Shown here piece by piece: positions 1-7,957 of a stretch of DNA of 64,000 bases; within the stretch, counting starts at the first letter, position 1; the number at the start of each line of letters is the position of its first letter. This DNA comes from Actinomadura macrotermitis. GTDB lineage: Bacteria > Actinomycetota > Actinomycetes > Streptosporangiales > Streptosporangiaceae. Below the pieces are notes generated by a model. It was not told the DNA's origin and did no database searches. It saw only the letters and a program-made list of their open reading frames with translations. The stretch is from the NCBI RefSeq assembly GCF_009604375.1, contig NZ_WEGH01000001.1, positions 1,860,001-1,924,000 of the forward strand, given 5' to 3'. The translations under genes were made by a program, and so were the position numbers.

Positions 1-291
1 GCAGTCGCCCTGGGACTTGACGCTCCCGTCGAGCCCGTCGATGTAGTCACGGCGGCCGTGCTTCCAGCGCGCGGGGTTGTTGCGGTGCGCCAGGTGGCCG
101 CGGAAGTCCGCGGAGTGGCGGTCGACCACGATGAAGACGTAGGGGTGCCTGTCGCTGGCCGTCCGGTGACAGACGCCGATCTTCTCCTTCACCTGCGGCT
201 TCACGTCGGCGGACGCGGCCGGCGCGGCCAGGAGCCCGAACGCGAGCACTCCGGCCCCGCAGGCCTTCAGCACGCCGTTGACAACGTTCAC
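1..291 (-). CDS. Partial secreted protein with CHRT-type motif
   Basis: The 3' end lies beyond the left edge of the window; 97 residues are visible. The GTG start at 291 follows a GGAGGG ribosome site (295-300). The ATG two bases upstream runs straight into TGA and cannot be the start. Residues 1-28 form a signal peptide ending near AASAD. The mature part contains VCHRTASDRHPYVFIVV and a GHLAH segment. This matches a CH(R/A)T-S--NPYV--V pattern that I recall from short exported actinobacterial proteins, where it often lies near a C-terminal surface anchor. No anchor is visible because the end is missing. The function is unknown. It sits in a run of exported proteins, so a cell-surface role is likely but inferred. 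Confidence 0.7.
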   Translation of the reverse strand, partial: MNVVNGVLKACGAGVLAFGLLAAPAASADVKPQVKEKIGVCHRTASDRHPYVFIVVDRHSADFRGHLAHRNNPARWKHGRRDYIDGLDGSVKSQGDC

Positions 292-604
292 ATGCCCTCC
301 TGAAATGCGAAGAGTGATGATCACATCACTCATGGTCATTTCCCCGTGGAGGTGGTGCCGACACGCGTTCGCCGCGGCCGTCGATCACCGGGGCCGCGGC
401 CGGCCGCGCTGCAGGCGCCGGCCCGACCGGTACCAGTGCCAGCGCGCCAGCGCCGTCCAGCCCCACATGGCGGCACGCCTCCGCATGATCCGGCTCCGCT
501 CTTTCATCCGCCCACCGTAGGACCCCCGCGCACCGCCGCGCGGCAGGTGGCGACATCTGCCCGGCGGCGGGCGGACGGCGTGGGCTTTGAACGGCGGGCG
601 CCGC
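292..604. other. Intergenic, promoter region with inverted repeat
   Basis: This stretch holds the upstream region of the partial secreted gene. It contains a perfect 8-bp inverted repeat with a 4-base spacer at 312-331. The rest (about 345-604) is very GC-rich. A 76-codon minus-strand frame at 326-556 has no signal peptide, no recognised motif and no clear ribosome site, so I do not call it a gene. Confidence 0.5.
312..331. promoter_or_regulatory. Perfect 8-bp inverted repeat, possible operator
   Basis: GAGTGATG at 312-319 and CATCACTC at 324-331 are exact reverse complements separated by ATCA. The site lies about 20 bases upstream of the GTG start of the secreted gene that begins at 291. 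That position fits a repressor site or a 5'-leader hairpin. No regulator can be assigned. Confidence 0.35.
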
Positions 605-1327
605 CTACGGGGCCGACGTCACCGTCCCGGCGGCGCCCGTCCGCTTGTTGGAGTAGGGCCTGGTCTGGCAGGCGTCGTGGCGCGGCGCGGCCTCCGTCCC
701 GAAGACGTCGTACCCGGCGAAGGACGCCGGGTCGGCGTAGCCGGTGGGACAGGCGAGCCTGGCGCCGCCGATGGTCAGGAGCGTGCCCTTGCCCGGGATG
801 AGGTGCTGGACGGCGATCACCTCGGGCGCGAACAGCGCCGCGCCCTCGGGCGCGGCCTTCCCGGCCTGGCCTTCCTGGCCCTCGGGGCGGCCCGTGACGG
901 CGAGCGACGCCCCCTCCCCCATGATCATTGTTGACTTGTCCGGCGGCCCGGCCAGCCGGAGGTTCTCCAGCTCCAGCTGCACCTTCGGGCCGACCTCCAT
1001 GAGCGCCTTGATCTCCTCCTTGCCGGCCCAGGAGATGGTCGAGTTGTGCCCGTGCACGGTGGTGTTCTTGGTGATCTTGGGCAGGGCGGTGTTCTCGCCG
1101 GCCTTGGTGGTGAACCGGTAGTCGCAGGCCTTGCCCAGGTGCATCTCCCCGCCCTCGCCGAGGGCGCGGGCGAGGTCGGCGACGTCCCCCTTGCCGCCGG
1201 TGCACTTCACCGTGGGGACCTCGGCGAGGGCGGCGGCCGAGACGGCCGGGACGGCGGCGCCCGACAGGCACGCGACCAGCGCGGCCCGGGCGAACACGCC
1301 GGAAATAGAGGAATTGATGATGATCAT
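605..1327 (-). CDS. Secreted protein of unknown function
   Basis: This is a 240-residue protein starting at ATG 1327, preceded by a GGAG ribosome site (about 1336-1339). Residues 1-35 form a signal peptide with hydrophobic core and AxA-type end (VPAVSAAALA). The mature part has four cysteines (VKCTGG, KACDY, RLACPTGY, HDACQTRP), which suggests two disulfides. It carries a short QEGQAGKAAPEG segment with loose collagen-like character. I do not recognise a family. It stands alone on the minus strand, with the next gene on the plus strand divergent from it. It is probably exported and extracellular. Confidence 0.7.
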   Translation of the reverse strand: MIIINSSISGVFARAALVACLSGAAVPAVSAAALAEVPTVKCTGGKGDVADLARALGEGGEMHLGKACDYRFTTKAGENTALPKITKNTTVHGHNSTISWAGKEEIKALMEVGPKVQLELENLRLAGPPDKSTMIMGEGASLAVTGRPEGQEGQAGKAAPEGAALFAPEVIAVQHLIPGKGTLLTIGGARLACPTGYADPASFAGYDVFGTEAAPRHDACQTRPYSNKRTGAAGTVTSAP

Positions 1328-1634
1328 GTCGACTCCCGAGTGACGACGTATCTGGCGGCCCCGAGGTTAAGCATCATGATCACTGAAAACGGCCTTTCCA
1401 GCCCTTTCCTTTCCCGTGCTGGAGCGCAACGTGCACCCCGTGCCCTCTTTTTTCCAGCCATGCCCACGGCACCTTAAATTCACTATTACCTAGGGGGCGT
1501 GTTAGCCGTCGTCGCCCGGGTATCTTGCTCCAGTAAGTTCGCGACGGGCCTGCAAGAGCAGGCGCACGGGCACCGAGCGCATGCCGGTAATGCGCAAAGT
1601 CGCCGTACGTATCCAGGAAAGGAAAAACACGCAG

Positions 1635-1898
1635 ATGAACATGCTGCAGCGCGCCACCGTTCTCGGCTTCTCCATGGGCGCCCTCGCCATCGCGGCCCCG
1701 GCCGCCATGGCCGACACCCACCACGAGCAGCACAAGAGCATCTCCAGCCCCTGGGGCGCGGCCAAGGCCGACCTGATCGCGCACACCAAGGACGGCAAGG
1801 ACGGCAAGCACGGCGACGGTGTGTTCTACGGCAAGTTCTTCAAGGCCGCCGGTCCGAAGGGCGCCGTGTCCGCCAGCCTGATCAGCGCGGCCGACTAG
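1635..1898 (+). CDS. Small secreted protein, unknown function
   Basis: This is an 87-residue protein. ATG 1635 is chosen because AGGAAAGGA (1615-1623) sits 11 bases upstream; ATGs at 1581 and 1641 have worse spacing. The signal peptide runs to about residue 27 (GALAIAAPAAMA-D). The mature 60 residues are rich in Lys, Gly, Asp and His (AHTKDGKDGKHGDGVFYGKF) and have no cysteine. I recognise no domain. It resembles the other small exported proteins here (2033-2284, 9459-9722) in size and layout, and is followed at once by a strong hairpin, so it is probably a monocistronic secreted peptide made in quantity. Confidence 0.7.
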   Translation: MNMLQRATVLGFSMGALAIAAPAAMADTHHEQHKSISSPWGAAKADLIAHTKDGKDGKHGDGVFYGKFFKAAGPKGAVSASLISAAD

Positions 1899-1918
1899 CG
1901 GCAGGCAGCTCCAGAAAG

Positions 1919-1957
1919 GCGATGGTCCCACCCGTCTTTCGCGAGCGGGACCATCGC
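1919..1957 (+). terminator. Hairpin terminator after small secreted gene
   Basis: An exact 11-bp inverted repeat, GCGATGGTCCC (1919-1929) with GGGACCATCGC (1947-1957), encloses a 17-base loop. It begins 20 bases after the stop codon at 1898 and is followed by TCTT. A second, stronger hairpin follows within 7 bases. Confidence 0.7.
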
Positions 1958-1963
1958 TCTTCC

Positions 1964-2003
1964 GTGCCCCTGGGCCGGCGCCGGTGCGCCGGCCCAGGGG
2001 CAC
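1964..2003 (+). terminator. 18-bp perfect hairpin in leader of next gene
   Basis: Arms at 1964-1981 and 1986-2003 are exact reverse complements (18 bp) around a four-base CGGT loop. The hairpin lies between the terminator at 1919-1957 and the ribosome site at 2021-2028 of the gene at 2033. It has no T-run. It could be a second terminator or a structured, mRNA-stabilising 5' leader. Confidence 0.6.
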
Positions 2004-2032
2004 GACCCGCCCGTAACCCCAGGGGAGAGAAA

Positions 2033-2284
2033 ATGAGCAACCTGCTGCGCCGTTCCGCCGTCACCGCCGCTGTCGGCATCGGATTCCTGGGCCTGGCTCC
2101 CGCCATGGCCCACGCCGACACCTCCTACCGCCACGTGTGGTCCTCTTCCGGCCCGGACGGGGCCAAGCTGCACATCCGCGTCGCCGGTACCGACGACCGC
2201 GGGCACGTGTACTACAAGGACCTCTACTACACGGCCGGCCCGAACGGGGCGACCGTGCGCAAGACCGTCACCGAGGCGAGTTAA
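2033..2284 (+). CDS. Small secreted protein, unknown function
   Basis: This is an 83-residue protein starting at ATG 2033 behind AGGGGAGA (2021-2028). The signal peptide covers about residues 1-29 (GFLGLAPAMAHAD). The mature 54 residues are Tyr/Asp-rich (SYRHVWSSSGPDGAKLHIRV, then YYKDLYYTAGPNGATV) without cysteines, and end TVTEAS. No family is recognised. The repeated [G]PDGAK / [G]PNGAT turns suggest a short beta-rich surface or matrix peptide, which is inference. It is flanked by hairpins on both sides and is probably its own transcription unit. Confidence 0.7.
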   Translation: MSNLLRRSAVTAAVGIGFLGLAPAMAHADTSYRHVWSSSGPDGAKLHIRVAGTDDRGHVYYKDLYYTAGPNGATVRKTVTEAS

Positions 2285-2311
2285 CGCCATTCCACAAAAG
2301 CACGAAAGGCG

Positions 2312-2344
2312 ATGCGGGCGTCCCGGGGAAACGGACGCCCGCAT
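2312..2344 (+). terminator. Hairpin terminator
   Basis: ATGCGGGCGTCC (2312-2323) pairs exactly with GGACGCCCGCAT (2333-2344) around a 9-base loop, 27 bases after the stop at 2284. It separates this gene from the protease gene starting at 2375. Confidence 0.65.
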
Positions 2345-2374
2345 AGCCGTGCATTCACCTTGACAGGGGACACC

Positions 2375-3433
2375 GTGTCCAAGCATCCAGGGATTACCGC
2401 CGGGCGGTTCCGGCACCGGGCCGCACCCGCGGCCGTCGTCGCCGGCCTGATCCTGGCCGCCGCCGCGGCACCCGAGGCGGCGGCCGCCGCCTCCCGGGCG
2501 CCCTGGTGCGGGACCGGCCCCGTCCTGCAGGCGGACGCGATGCCGCGGCGGGTCACCCCCGCGCAGTGCCGGCTGGCCGGGCGGACGCTGCGCTCGGCCG
2601 CCGGGGCCTCGGCCGTGGCGCCGACCGACGGCACCACGGTCACCGCGCACCTGCTGCGCCCCGACGGCGCCGCCGAACTGCGGATCTCCCCCGATCCCGA
2701 GACCGGCGGCTACACCGTCAGCCACGACTTCGCCGGCCTCACCCCGCCCACCGGCGACCGGGCCGCCCCCCTCGATCCCTGCACCGACACCGAGCACAAG
2801 GTCTCCCCCACCGCCTGGCCGAAGGGCGCGACGATCAAGTGGCGCTACTACGCCGGCACCGCCAAGAACGGCGGCCTCGGGCTGCGGCACCCCTTCCGCG
2901 CGATCAGCCGGGGCATCGTCAACGCCGTGAACGCCCACACCGACTGCAACCAGCCCGACGGCCTCGGCCCGAAGCCGAACATCTTCGAGCACTTCGACGG
3001 CGACACCGACAAGGCCCCCAACATCGGGGACGAGGGGACGTGCCGGCAGCGCGACTCGGTCAACTCGTTCGGCTGGAAGCGCGCCGCGGGCCTGCAGACG
3101 TTCATCCTCGGCATGACCTGCACCTGGGAGATCGACCACCGCACGGTCGAGGGCGACACCGCCCTGCCCGACCAGCCGGGCATGTGGTGGGAGCCGGGCG
3201 ACGACCGGCGCGGCGCCCGCGCGCCCCTGCCGGGCTGCCCGCCGAACCACTACATCCCGTCGGCGGTCGCCACGCACGAGGCCCTGCACGTGCTCGGCCT
3301 CGAGCACGTCGAGGGCGCCCGCCACGCCGCGCTGACGATGACCCCGGCCCTCGCCTCCTGCGACGACGGCGCCGCCACGCTCGGCAAGGGCGACTACGAC
3401 GGCCTCATCGAGCTGTACGGCCCGCGCCCGTAA
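2375..3433 (+). CDS. Secreted metzincin-type zinc metalloprotease
   Basis: This is a 352-residue protein starting at GTG 2375 behind AGGGGA (2365-2370). A longer frame opening at 2312 begins inside a terminator hairpin and is rejected. Residues 1-40 form a signal peptide with a long Ala-rich core. The zinc site HEALHVLGLEH (H301, E302, H305, H311) is the extended HExxHxxGxxH signature of metzincins. It is followed by LTMTP, a plausible Met-turn, as in matrixin-like (M10) and related secreted peptidases. Six or more cysteines outside the motif suggest disulfides. The roughly 250 residues before the catalytic helix include a possible propeptide. It is expected to cleave extracellular proteins; the substrate is unknown. 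It ends against a bidirectional terminator. Confidence 0.8.
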   Translation: MSKHPGITAGRFRHRAAPAAVVAGLILAAAAAPEAAAAASRAPWCGTGPVLQADAMPRRVTPAQCRLAGRTLRSAAGASAVAPTDGTTVTAHLLRPDGAAELRISPDPETGGYTVSHDFAGLTPPTGDRAAPLDPCTDTEHKVSPTAWPKGATIKWRYYAGTAKNGGLGLRHPFRAISRGIVNAVNAHTDCNQPDGLGPKPNIFEHFDGDTDKAPNIGDEGTCRQRDSVNSFGWKRAAGLQTFILGMTCTWEIDHRTVEGDTALPDQPGMWWEPGDDRRGARAPLPGCPPNHYIPSAVATHEALHVLGLEHVEGARHAALTMTPALASCDDGAATLGKGDYDGLIELYGPRP

Positions 3434-3451
3434 CGCGGGACCACCTCGGAA

Positions 3452-3499
3452 AAGCAGAAGACCTCTCGCCGGTGGACTCCGGCGAGAGGTCTTCTGCTT
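3452..3499. terminator. 21-bp perfect bidirectional terminator
   Basis: Arms at 3452-3472 and 3479-3499 are exact 21-bp complements around a TGGACT loop. The hairpin lies between the convergent protease gene (ends 3433) and LPxTG gene (ends 3506) and should stop transcription from both sides. Confidence 0.85.
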
Positions 3500-3505
3500 C
3501 GTGGG

Positions 3506-4804
3506 TCAGCGCCGCACGCGGAGCGCGTTGCGCCGGAAGGCGAGGAACACCATCGCCGCGCCCAGCGCGATCGTGGCGAGGCTCAGCCCGACCATCCAGA
3601 GGACGGGACCGCCGGTCCGCGGCAGCCACCCGCCGTGCTGCGCCTTGGCGCAGTCGCGGCCGGACTTCATGCCCTGGCCGCCCTGGCCCGGAGCGCAGCA
3701 GTGGCCCTGGCTCTGGCCCGCGCTGCTGCTGCCCGCCGGGGCGCAGCACTTGTGCTGGCCCTGGCCGTTGTCACCGGGAGCGCAGCAGTGCGCCTGCCCC
3801 TGGCCCTGACCGTTGTAGCCGGGAGCGCAGCACTTGTTCTGCCCCTGGCCGTTGCTCCCCGGTGCACAGCAGTGCGCCTGGCCCTGACCATTGCTGCCCG
3901 GTGCACAGCAGTGCGCCTGGCCCTGACCATTGCTGCCCGGTGCACAGCAGTGCGCCTGGCCCTGGCCGTTGCCGCCCGGAGCGCAGCAGTGCGCCTGGCC
4001 GTTACCACTGCGGCCCGGGGCGCAGCACTTGTTCTGGCCCTGGCCCGTCGAGCCCGCCGTACCCGCGCAGTTGTCGTGGCGCGACGGCGTCGACTCGCTG
4101 TAGTGGTTCTTCGGCTCCTTGGGCTTGGCCTGGGTGTGGTGCTGCTTGGAGTGCAGCGGCTTGTGCTCGCACTCCTGCCCCTTCTTGCCCTGCTCGTCCT
4201 TGTCCTGCCCGGACGGGACGTAGCTGTGGCCGTCCTTCTCCTGCGGGCAGGAGTACCCCGGCCGGCCGGGGGTCTTCACCGTGTTGTGCGCTTCCTTCGG
4301 CTTCGGCTTCGGCGGAGGCGGCGGCTTGAGCACCTCGATCGCGGCCGACGCGGACGCGGTGTGGCCGGCATAGCTCAGCCGGGCCTTGTTGGTCAGCTTG
4401 CGCTGCGGCTTGGTGTCCGCCTTGACCTTCGCGGTGAGGTGCAGGGTGATCGACTTGCGGTACGCCACGGACCGCCAGTGGCAGGACACCTGGGCGGCCG
4501 ACTTCGCGCAGCCGCGCGGCGCCGTGACGACCTCCAGCCCCGCGGGCAGCCGGTCCGTCAGCCGCACGTTGAACGCGGGGACCATCCCGACGTTGCGGAC
4601 GGTGAGCGTGTAGCCGACCTTCTCGTTCGGCCGCACCTTCGCCTTGGACGCGTGCTTGGTCAGGGTCAGGCGCGGCGGCGTCGGCGGCCCGTCCGCCGGG
4701 ACTGCGGCCCATGCGGGGACGCCGCCGAAGGTGAACACCGCGACCCCGGCCAGGGCGGCGGCACTTCGCCGGGCGGCTCTGCGCGCCGGGTCTTTGAAGA
4801 ACAT
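3506..4804 (-). CDS. LPxTG-anchored surface protein, DUF11 domain and Cys-Cys repeats
   Basis: This is a 432-residue protein if it starts at ATG 4804, which has GGGA about 8 bases upstream; ATG 4816 in the same frame is possible. A signal peptide (about 1-34) is followed by a DUF11-like beta-sandwich domain (about 40-160; LTLTKHASKAKVRPNEKVGY). Next come a Pro/Lys linker and nine copies of a CCAPG-type unit separated by GNGQGQ-like spacers (about residues 255-375). The C-terminus is a sorting signal: LPRTG at 394, a hydrophobic segment and an Arg-rich tail. A sortase should attach it to peptidoglycan, and a sortase gene lies at 22817. The cysteine pairs are all extracellular, so they would be disulfide-linked or metal-binding. 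The spacing and repeat number suggest expansion by tandem duplication. Confidence 0.85.
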   Translation of the reverse strand: MFFKDPARRAARRSAAALAGVAVFTFGGVPAWAAVPADGPPTPPRLTLTKHASKAKVRPNEKVGYTLTVRNVGMVPAFNVRLTDRLPAGLEVVTAPRGCAKSAAQVSCHWRSVAYRKSITLHLTAKVKADTKPQRKLTNKARLSYAGHTASASAAIEVLKPPPPPKPKPKEAHNTVKTPGRPGYSCPQEKDGHSYVPSGQDKDEQGKKGQECEHKPLHSKQHHTQAKPKEPKNHYSESTPSRHDNCAGTAGSTGQGQNKCCAPGRSGNGQAHCCAPGGNGQGQAHCCAPGSNGQGQAHCCAPGSNGQGQAHCCAPGSNGQGQNKCCAPGYNGQGQGQAHCCAPGDNGQGQHKCCAPAGSSSAGQSQGHCCAPGQGGQGMKSGRDCAKAQHGGWLPRTGGPVLWMVGLSLATIALGAAMVFLAFRRNALRVRR

Positions 4805-4816
4805 GATTGATCCCAT

Positions 4817-5389
4817 CGGGTAACGCAGGAACTGACTGAAGGACACTTGACAGGCCGGGCGCTGAATCCAGCGACTACGCGGAACCTCCCACCACCTCGG
4901 CACCATCGATCCGGCCCCCAGCAGGGCCGGCCGCCCGCAACCGGACAGCTATTCAAAGCGTTATCGGGACACGTCTTTCACCACGAAAAGGACTCGGCGG
5001 GCCGGCGGCGCGCACGGGCCCGCGTTCGGCCGTGCGAACACATCCGCATGCCATTCGCAGGCAAAGCACGCCAAAAGAACCTTCGCCGTGATTGCGCACT
5101 CGGCGATGGCCGCGCAGATCCTTCTCCTTCACCCCGCGCGTTCTCCCTCCCCTTCTCACAAAAGCCTTCACTCCGCACTCGCCGACCAAGCTAAGGCACG
5201 CCGACACGCCGGTTCCGGCGGGACACCGGGCACCGGATGCTTGTTTTAACCCCCGCGCATGATCCCTGGACGGCCGGGACCCCAATGAAGATCAACTTGG
5301 ACCGTTCACAGTGCGAACGCTGAAGAACGCGCGAAAAGGGACGACGCCTGGCACGCGCCGTCCCTTTTTCCCGTTTTAACTTGTTCACC
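4817..5389. other. Intergenic region upstream of LPxTG gene
   Basis: This region contains the minus-strand promoter of the surface-protein gene and a terminator hairpin at 5334-5368. The 110-codon minus-strand frame at 4953-5285 shows no signal peptide, domain or ribosome site and is not called. Nothing else is recognised. Confidence 0.4.
5334..5369. terminator. Rho-independent bidirectional terminator
   Basis: AAAAGGGACG (5334-5343) pairs with CGTCCCTTTT (5359-5368), followed by a further T. The stem carries A- and T-runs on both sides, so it can terminate in either direction. On the minus strand it lies past the chaplin gene and the whole repeat array, so it may end a long chaplin 3' untranslated region. 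Confidence 0.7.
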
Positions 5390-6752
5390 CGCCGTGTGCA
5401 CCGGGCGGGGAGCCCCTCCTCGGTTGAGACTCCGGACCCGGCCACCCCACACGGCCGGCTTTCAGTTTTCAGCCTCCCGCACGCACCGGACGAGAAGCCC
5501 CTCCTCGGTTGGAGCCCCCGACCCGGCCACCCCGCACAGCCGGCTTTCGTGCCTTGTTCTGTTCTTCGCTTGTCGTCCCGCTTCTTCGGTTGTGCCGTAC
5601 TTATTCGGTTGTCGTCCCGCCGTGCGTGCCGGTCCGCGAGCCCCAACTCGGATAAGGCCCCGCCCCTGCCGCACCACACGGCCGAACTCTTCGGTCGTGC
5701 CATGCTTATTCTGTTGTGCCCTGCTTATTCGGTTGTGTGTACTTCTTCAATTTTCGTCCCGCCGTGCGTGCCGGTCCGCGGGCCCCAACTCGGATAGGGC
5801 CCCCGACCCGCCGCATCACACGGCCGGTCTCCAGTTGTCGTACTGCTGTTGTTCGTGCTGCCGTGCGCGCCGTACCAGAAGCCACTTCTCGGTTGAAGCC
5901 CCCAGAACCGCCGCGCCACACAGCCGAACTCTTCGGACGTACCGTGCTTATTCTGTTGTGCCGTGCTTATTCGGTTATGCATGCTTATTCGGTTGTCGTC
6001 CCGCCGTGAGCACTGGACCGCGAGCCTCAACTCGGATAAGGCCCCCGACCCCGCCGCACCACACGGCCGGTCTTCAGTTGTTCTTGTTGTCGTGCGCGCC
6101 GTACCAGAAGCCACTTCTTGGTCGAGGCCCCCAGAACCACCGCGCCACACGGCCGATCTCTCCGGTCGTGCCATGCTTATTCTGTTGTGTCCTGCTTATT
6201 CCGTTGTGTATACTCTTCGGTTTTCCTCTCGCCGTGGATGCCGGCCCGCGAGCCCCAACTCGGATAAGGCTCCCGATCCCGCTGCATCGCACGGCCGGTC
6301 TCTTCTGTTATGCGCGCTTCTTCGGTTGTCGTCCCGCCGTGGGCGCCGGTCCGCGAGCCCCAACTCGGATAGGGCCCCCGACCCGCCGCGTCCCACGGCC
6401 GGTCTTCAGTTGTCGTACTGCTGTTGTTCGTGCTGCCGTGCGCGCCGTACCAGAAGCCGCTTCTCGGTTGAGGCCCCCGGAGCCGCCGTGCCACACGGCC
6501 GATCTCTTCAGTTGTCGTCCCGCCGTAGGCGCCGGACCGCGAGCCTCAACTCGGATAAGGCCCCCGACCCGCCGCATCACACGGCCGGACATCGGTCATC
6601 GTTTCGCCGTGCGCGCCGCGCCACGGGCCACTTCTCGGTTGAGGCCCCGGCCACGCCGCGTCATACGGCCGGTGTTCAGTTGTCGTCCCACCGTGCGCGC
6701 CGCGCCGCGTGCCCCCACTCGGATGGGGCCCCGGCCCGGGCGCGTCGCACCG
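5390..6752. repeat. Array of about 13 imperfect direct repeats
   Basis: The region is built from units of about 80-145 bases. Each has a conserved block near CACACGGCCGGTC, then AGTTGTCGTCCCGCCGTG and a short inverted repeat. Two unit types alternate for much of its length. One carries GAGCCCCAACTCGGATAAGG and the other AGAAGCCACTTCTCGGTTGA. Longer units add copies of a 16-17 base element TGCTTATTCGGTTGTG. Conserved blocks occur near 5450, 5530, 5675, 5815, 5917, 6057, 6145, 6287, 6391, 6491, 6579 and 6661. Long open frames run through it on both strands, but these follow from the repeated GC-rich sequence and lack starts, domains or signal peptides. It lies directly 3' of the chaplin gene. 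Confidence 0.85.
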
Positions 6753-7673
6753 TCAACGCGGGTTGAGGCCGCCCTTGGTGTTGATCGGCAGGTCGTTGAC
6801 GAGCGAGGGCAGTCCGCCCTGGGCCGCCTGCTCGAGGCTGTTGTCCTCCGTGGTGGTCGGGAGCTTGAAGCCGAGGTCGCGCACCAGGCTGTGCACCGCG
6901 GTCTGCGGCATCGGGTCCGCCTTGCGGCCGGCGGGCATCGCGTTGACGTTGGTGCCCCGGGTGCCGTAGACCACGCCGTTCAGCTTGGACACCAGGCCCG
7001 TGCCGACGCCCTGGACCGGCGAGTCGGTGCGCGCGCGCCGGTCGTTGCGCATCCGCTTGGTGGACGGCAGCGACGGCTCGTCCCCGCCGACGTTGGTGAC
7101 GGTCGCGGCGCACTTGGACTTGGTCTTGGCCAGGCCGGCCACCGCGACGGAGTTGCCGCAGACGTTGACCGGCGCGCTGACCGGCGCGTTCACCTGGTTG
7201 CCGCCGAGGATCGAGAACTTGCCCGAGGTGTGCATGTGCGACGGGCCCTCGTTCAGCACGTGCGCGCCGCCCTTGCACTTGGCCTTGGCCAGGCCGAGGA
7301 CGGCCACCGCGTTGCCGCAGGCGTTGATCGGCACCGAGATCGGCGCGTTCACCTGGTTGCCGCCGAGGATCGAGAACTTCCCGGAGGTGTCCATGCCGCC
7401 GTCGCCGCCGCTCCGCCGGTAGCCGTTGACGTTGGCGGCGGTCGCGCTGCCCTTGGCCTTGGCCTTCGCGACGCCGAGCACGGAGACGGCGTTGCCGACC
7501 ACGTTGACCGGCACCGAGATCGGGAGGTTCACCTGGTTGCCGCCGAGGATGGAGAACTTCCCGGAGGTGTCCATGTCGGCGCCGGCCACGCCCGGCCCGA
7601 AGGCCGAGCTGATGGTGAGGGCGCCGGCGGCGAGGAGGGCCGCACGGCTGGTGTTCTTCGCCCACTTGCGCAT
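6753..7673 (-). CDS. Chaplin-family hydrophobic surface protein, three domains
   Basis: This is a 306-residue protein with a signal peptide (about 1-32, ending GVAGAD). It has three chaplin-like domains at about 34-75, 94-135 and 147-190. Each starts SGKFSILGGNQVN and continues P(I/V)S-PVN--GN-V-V-GLAK. Chaplins are amyloid-forming proteins that coat aerial hyphae and spores of actinomycetes. Domains 2 and 3 have the usual two cysteines (CGN and KC), while domain 1 has VVGN and no cysteine. The C-terminal 115 residues are polar (TKRMRNDRRARTDSP) and end TKGGLNPR, with no sortase signal, unlike classical long chaplins. The domain DNA contains about 40-bp near-identical direct repeats (about 7190, 7350 and 7527). 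The ribosome site is AGGAGCTACAC just upstream. Confidence 0.85.
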   Translation of the reverse strand: MRKWAKNTSRAALLAAGALTISSAFGPGVAGADMDTSGKFSILGGNQVNLPISVPVNVVGNAVSVLGVAKAKAKGSATAANVNGYRRSGGDGGMDTSGKFSILGGNQVNAPISVPINACGNAVAVLGLAKAKCKGGAHVLNEGPSHMHTSGKFSILGGNQVNAPVSAPVNVCGNSVAVAGLAKTKSKCAATVTNVGGDEPSLPSTKRMRNDRRARTDSPVQGVGTGLVSKLNGVVYGTRGTNVNAMPAGRKADPMPQTAVHSLVRDLGFKLPTTTEDNSLEQAAQGGLPSLVNDLPINTKGGLNPR

Positions 7674-7957
7674 GTGTAGCTCCTGTCGTGTTGCGTTGGT
7701 TTGTGATCAGTGGGACAGGCCGGGCTCCGGCGAGAGAGCGTGCGGAGCCAGGCCGCCGCGAAACTGGACGCGGCGTGGAAGGCCCGTTCCGGGCCTGGTC
7801 TGGTGGTGGTGTGTCCGGGGACGGCCTCAGGCCGTGCCGGGACGGGGCCGCCTGCGGGCCTCACGCGGAGGCGGGGCGGCGGTGTGGCCGGCCGCCCGCC
7901 GCGCCGGCACGGGACGTGCGTCGGCGCGGGGCCTGGCGGGCCGGACGTGCGGGGTGA

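Noticed and set aside
326..556. A 76-codon minus-strand frame
   Set aside because: There is no supporting motif, and the frame ends inside the inverted-repeat region upstream of a real gene.
4953..5285. A 110-codon minus-strand frame before the LPxTG gene
   Set aside because: It has no ribosome site, signal peptide or domain, and lies in a promoter region.
5390..6752. CRISPR-like array
   Set aside because: Units are long, imperfect and unevenly spaced, with no unique spacers and no cas genes.
5394..7679. A 761-codon open frame through the repeat array and antisense to the chaplin gene
   Set aside because: It follows the repeat units and GC-rich codon structure, lacks a start with ribosome site, and crosses a well-supported gene on the other strand.
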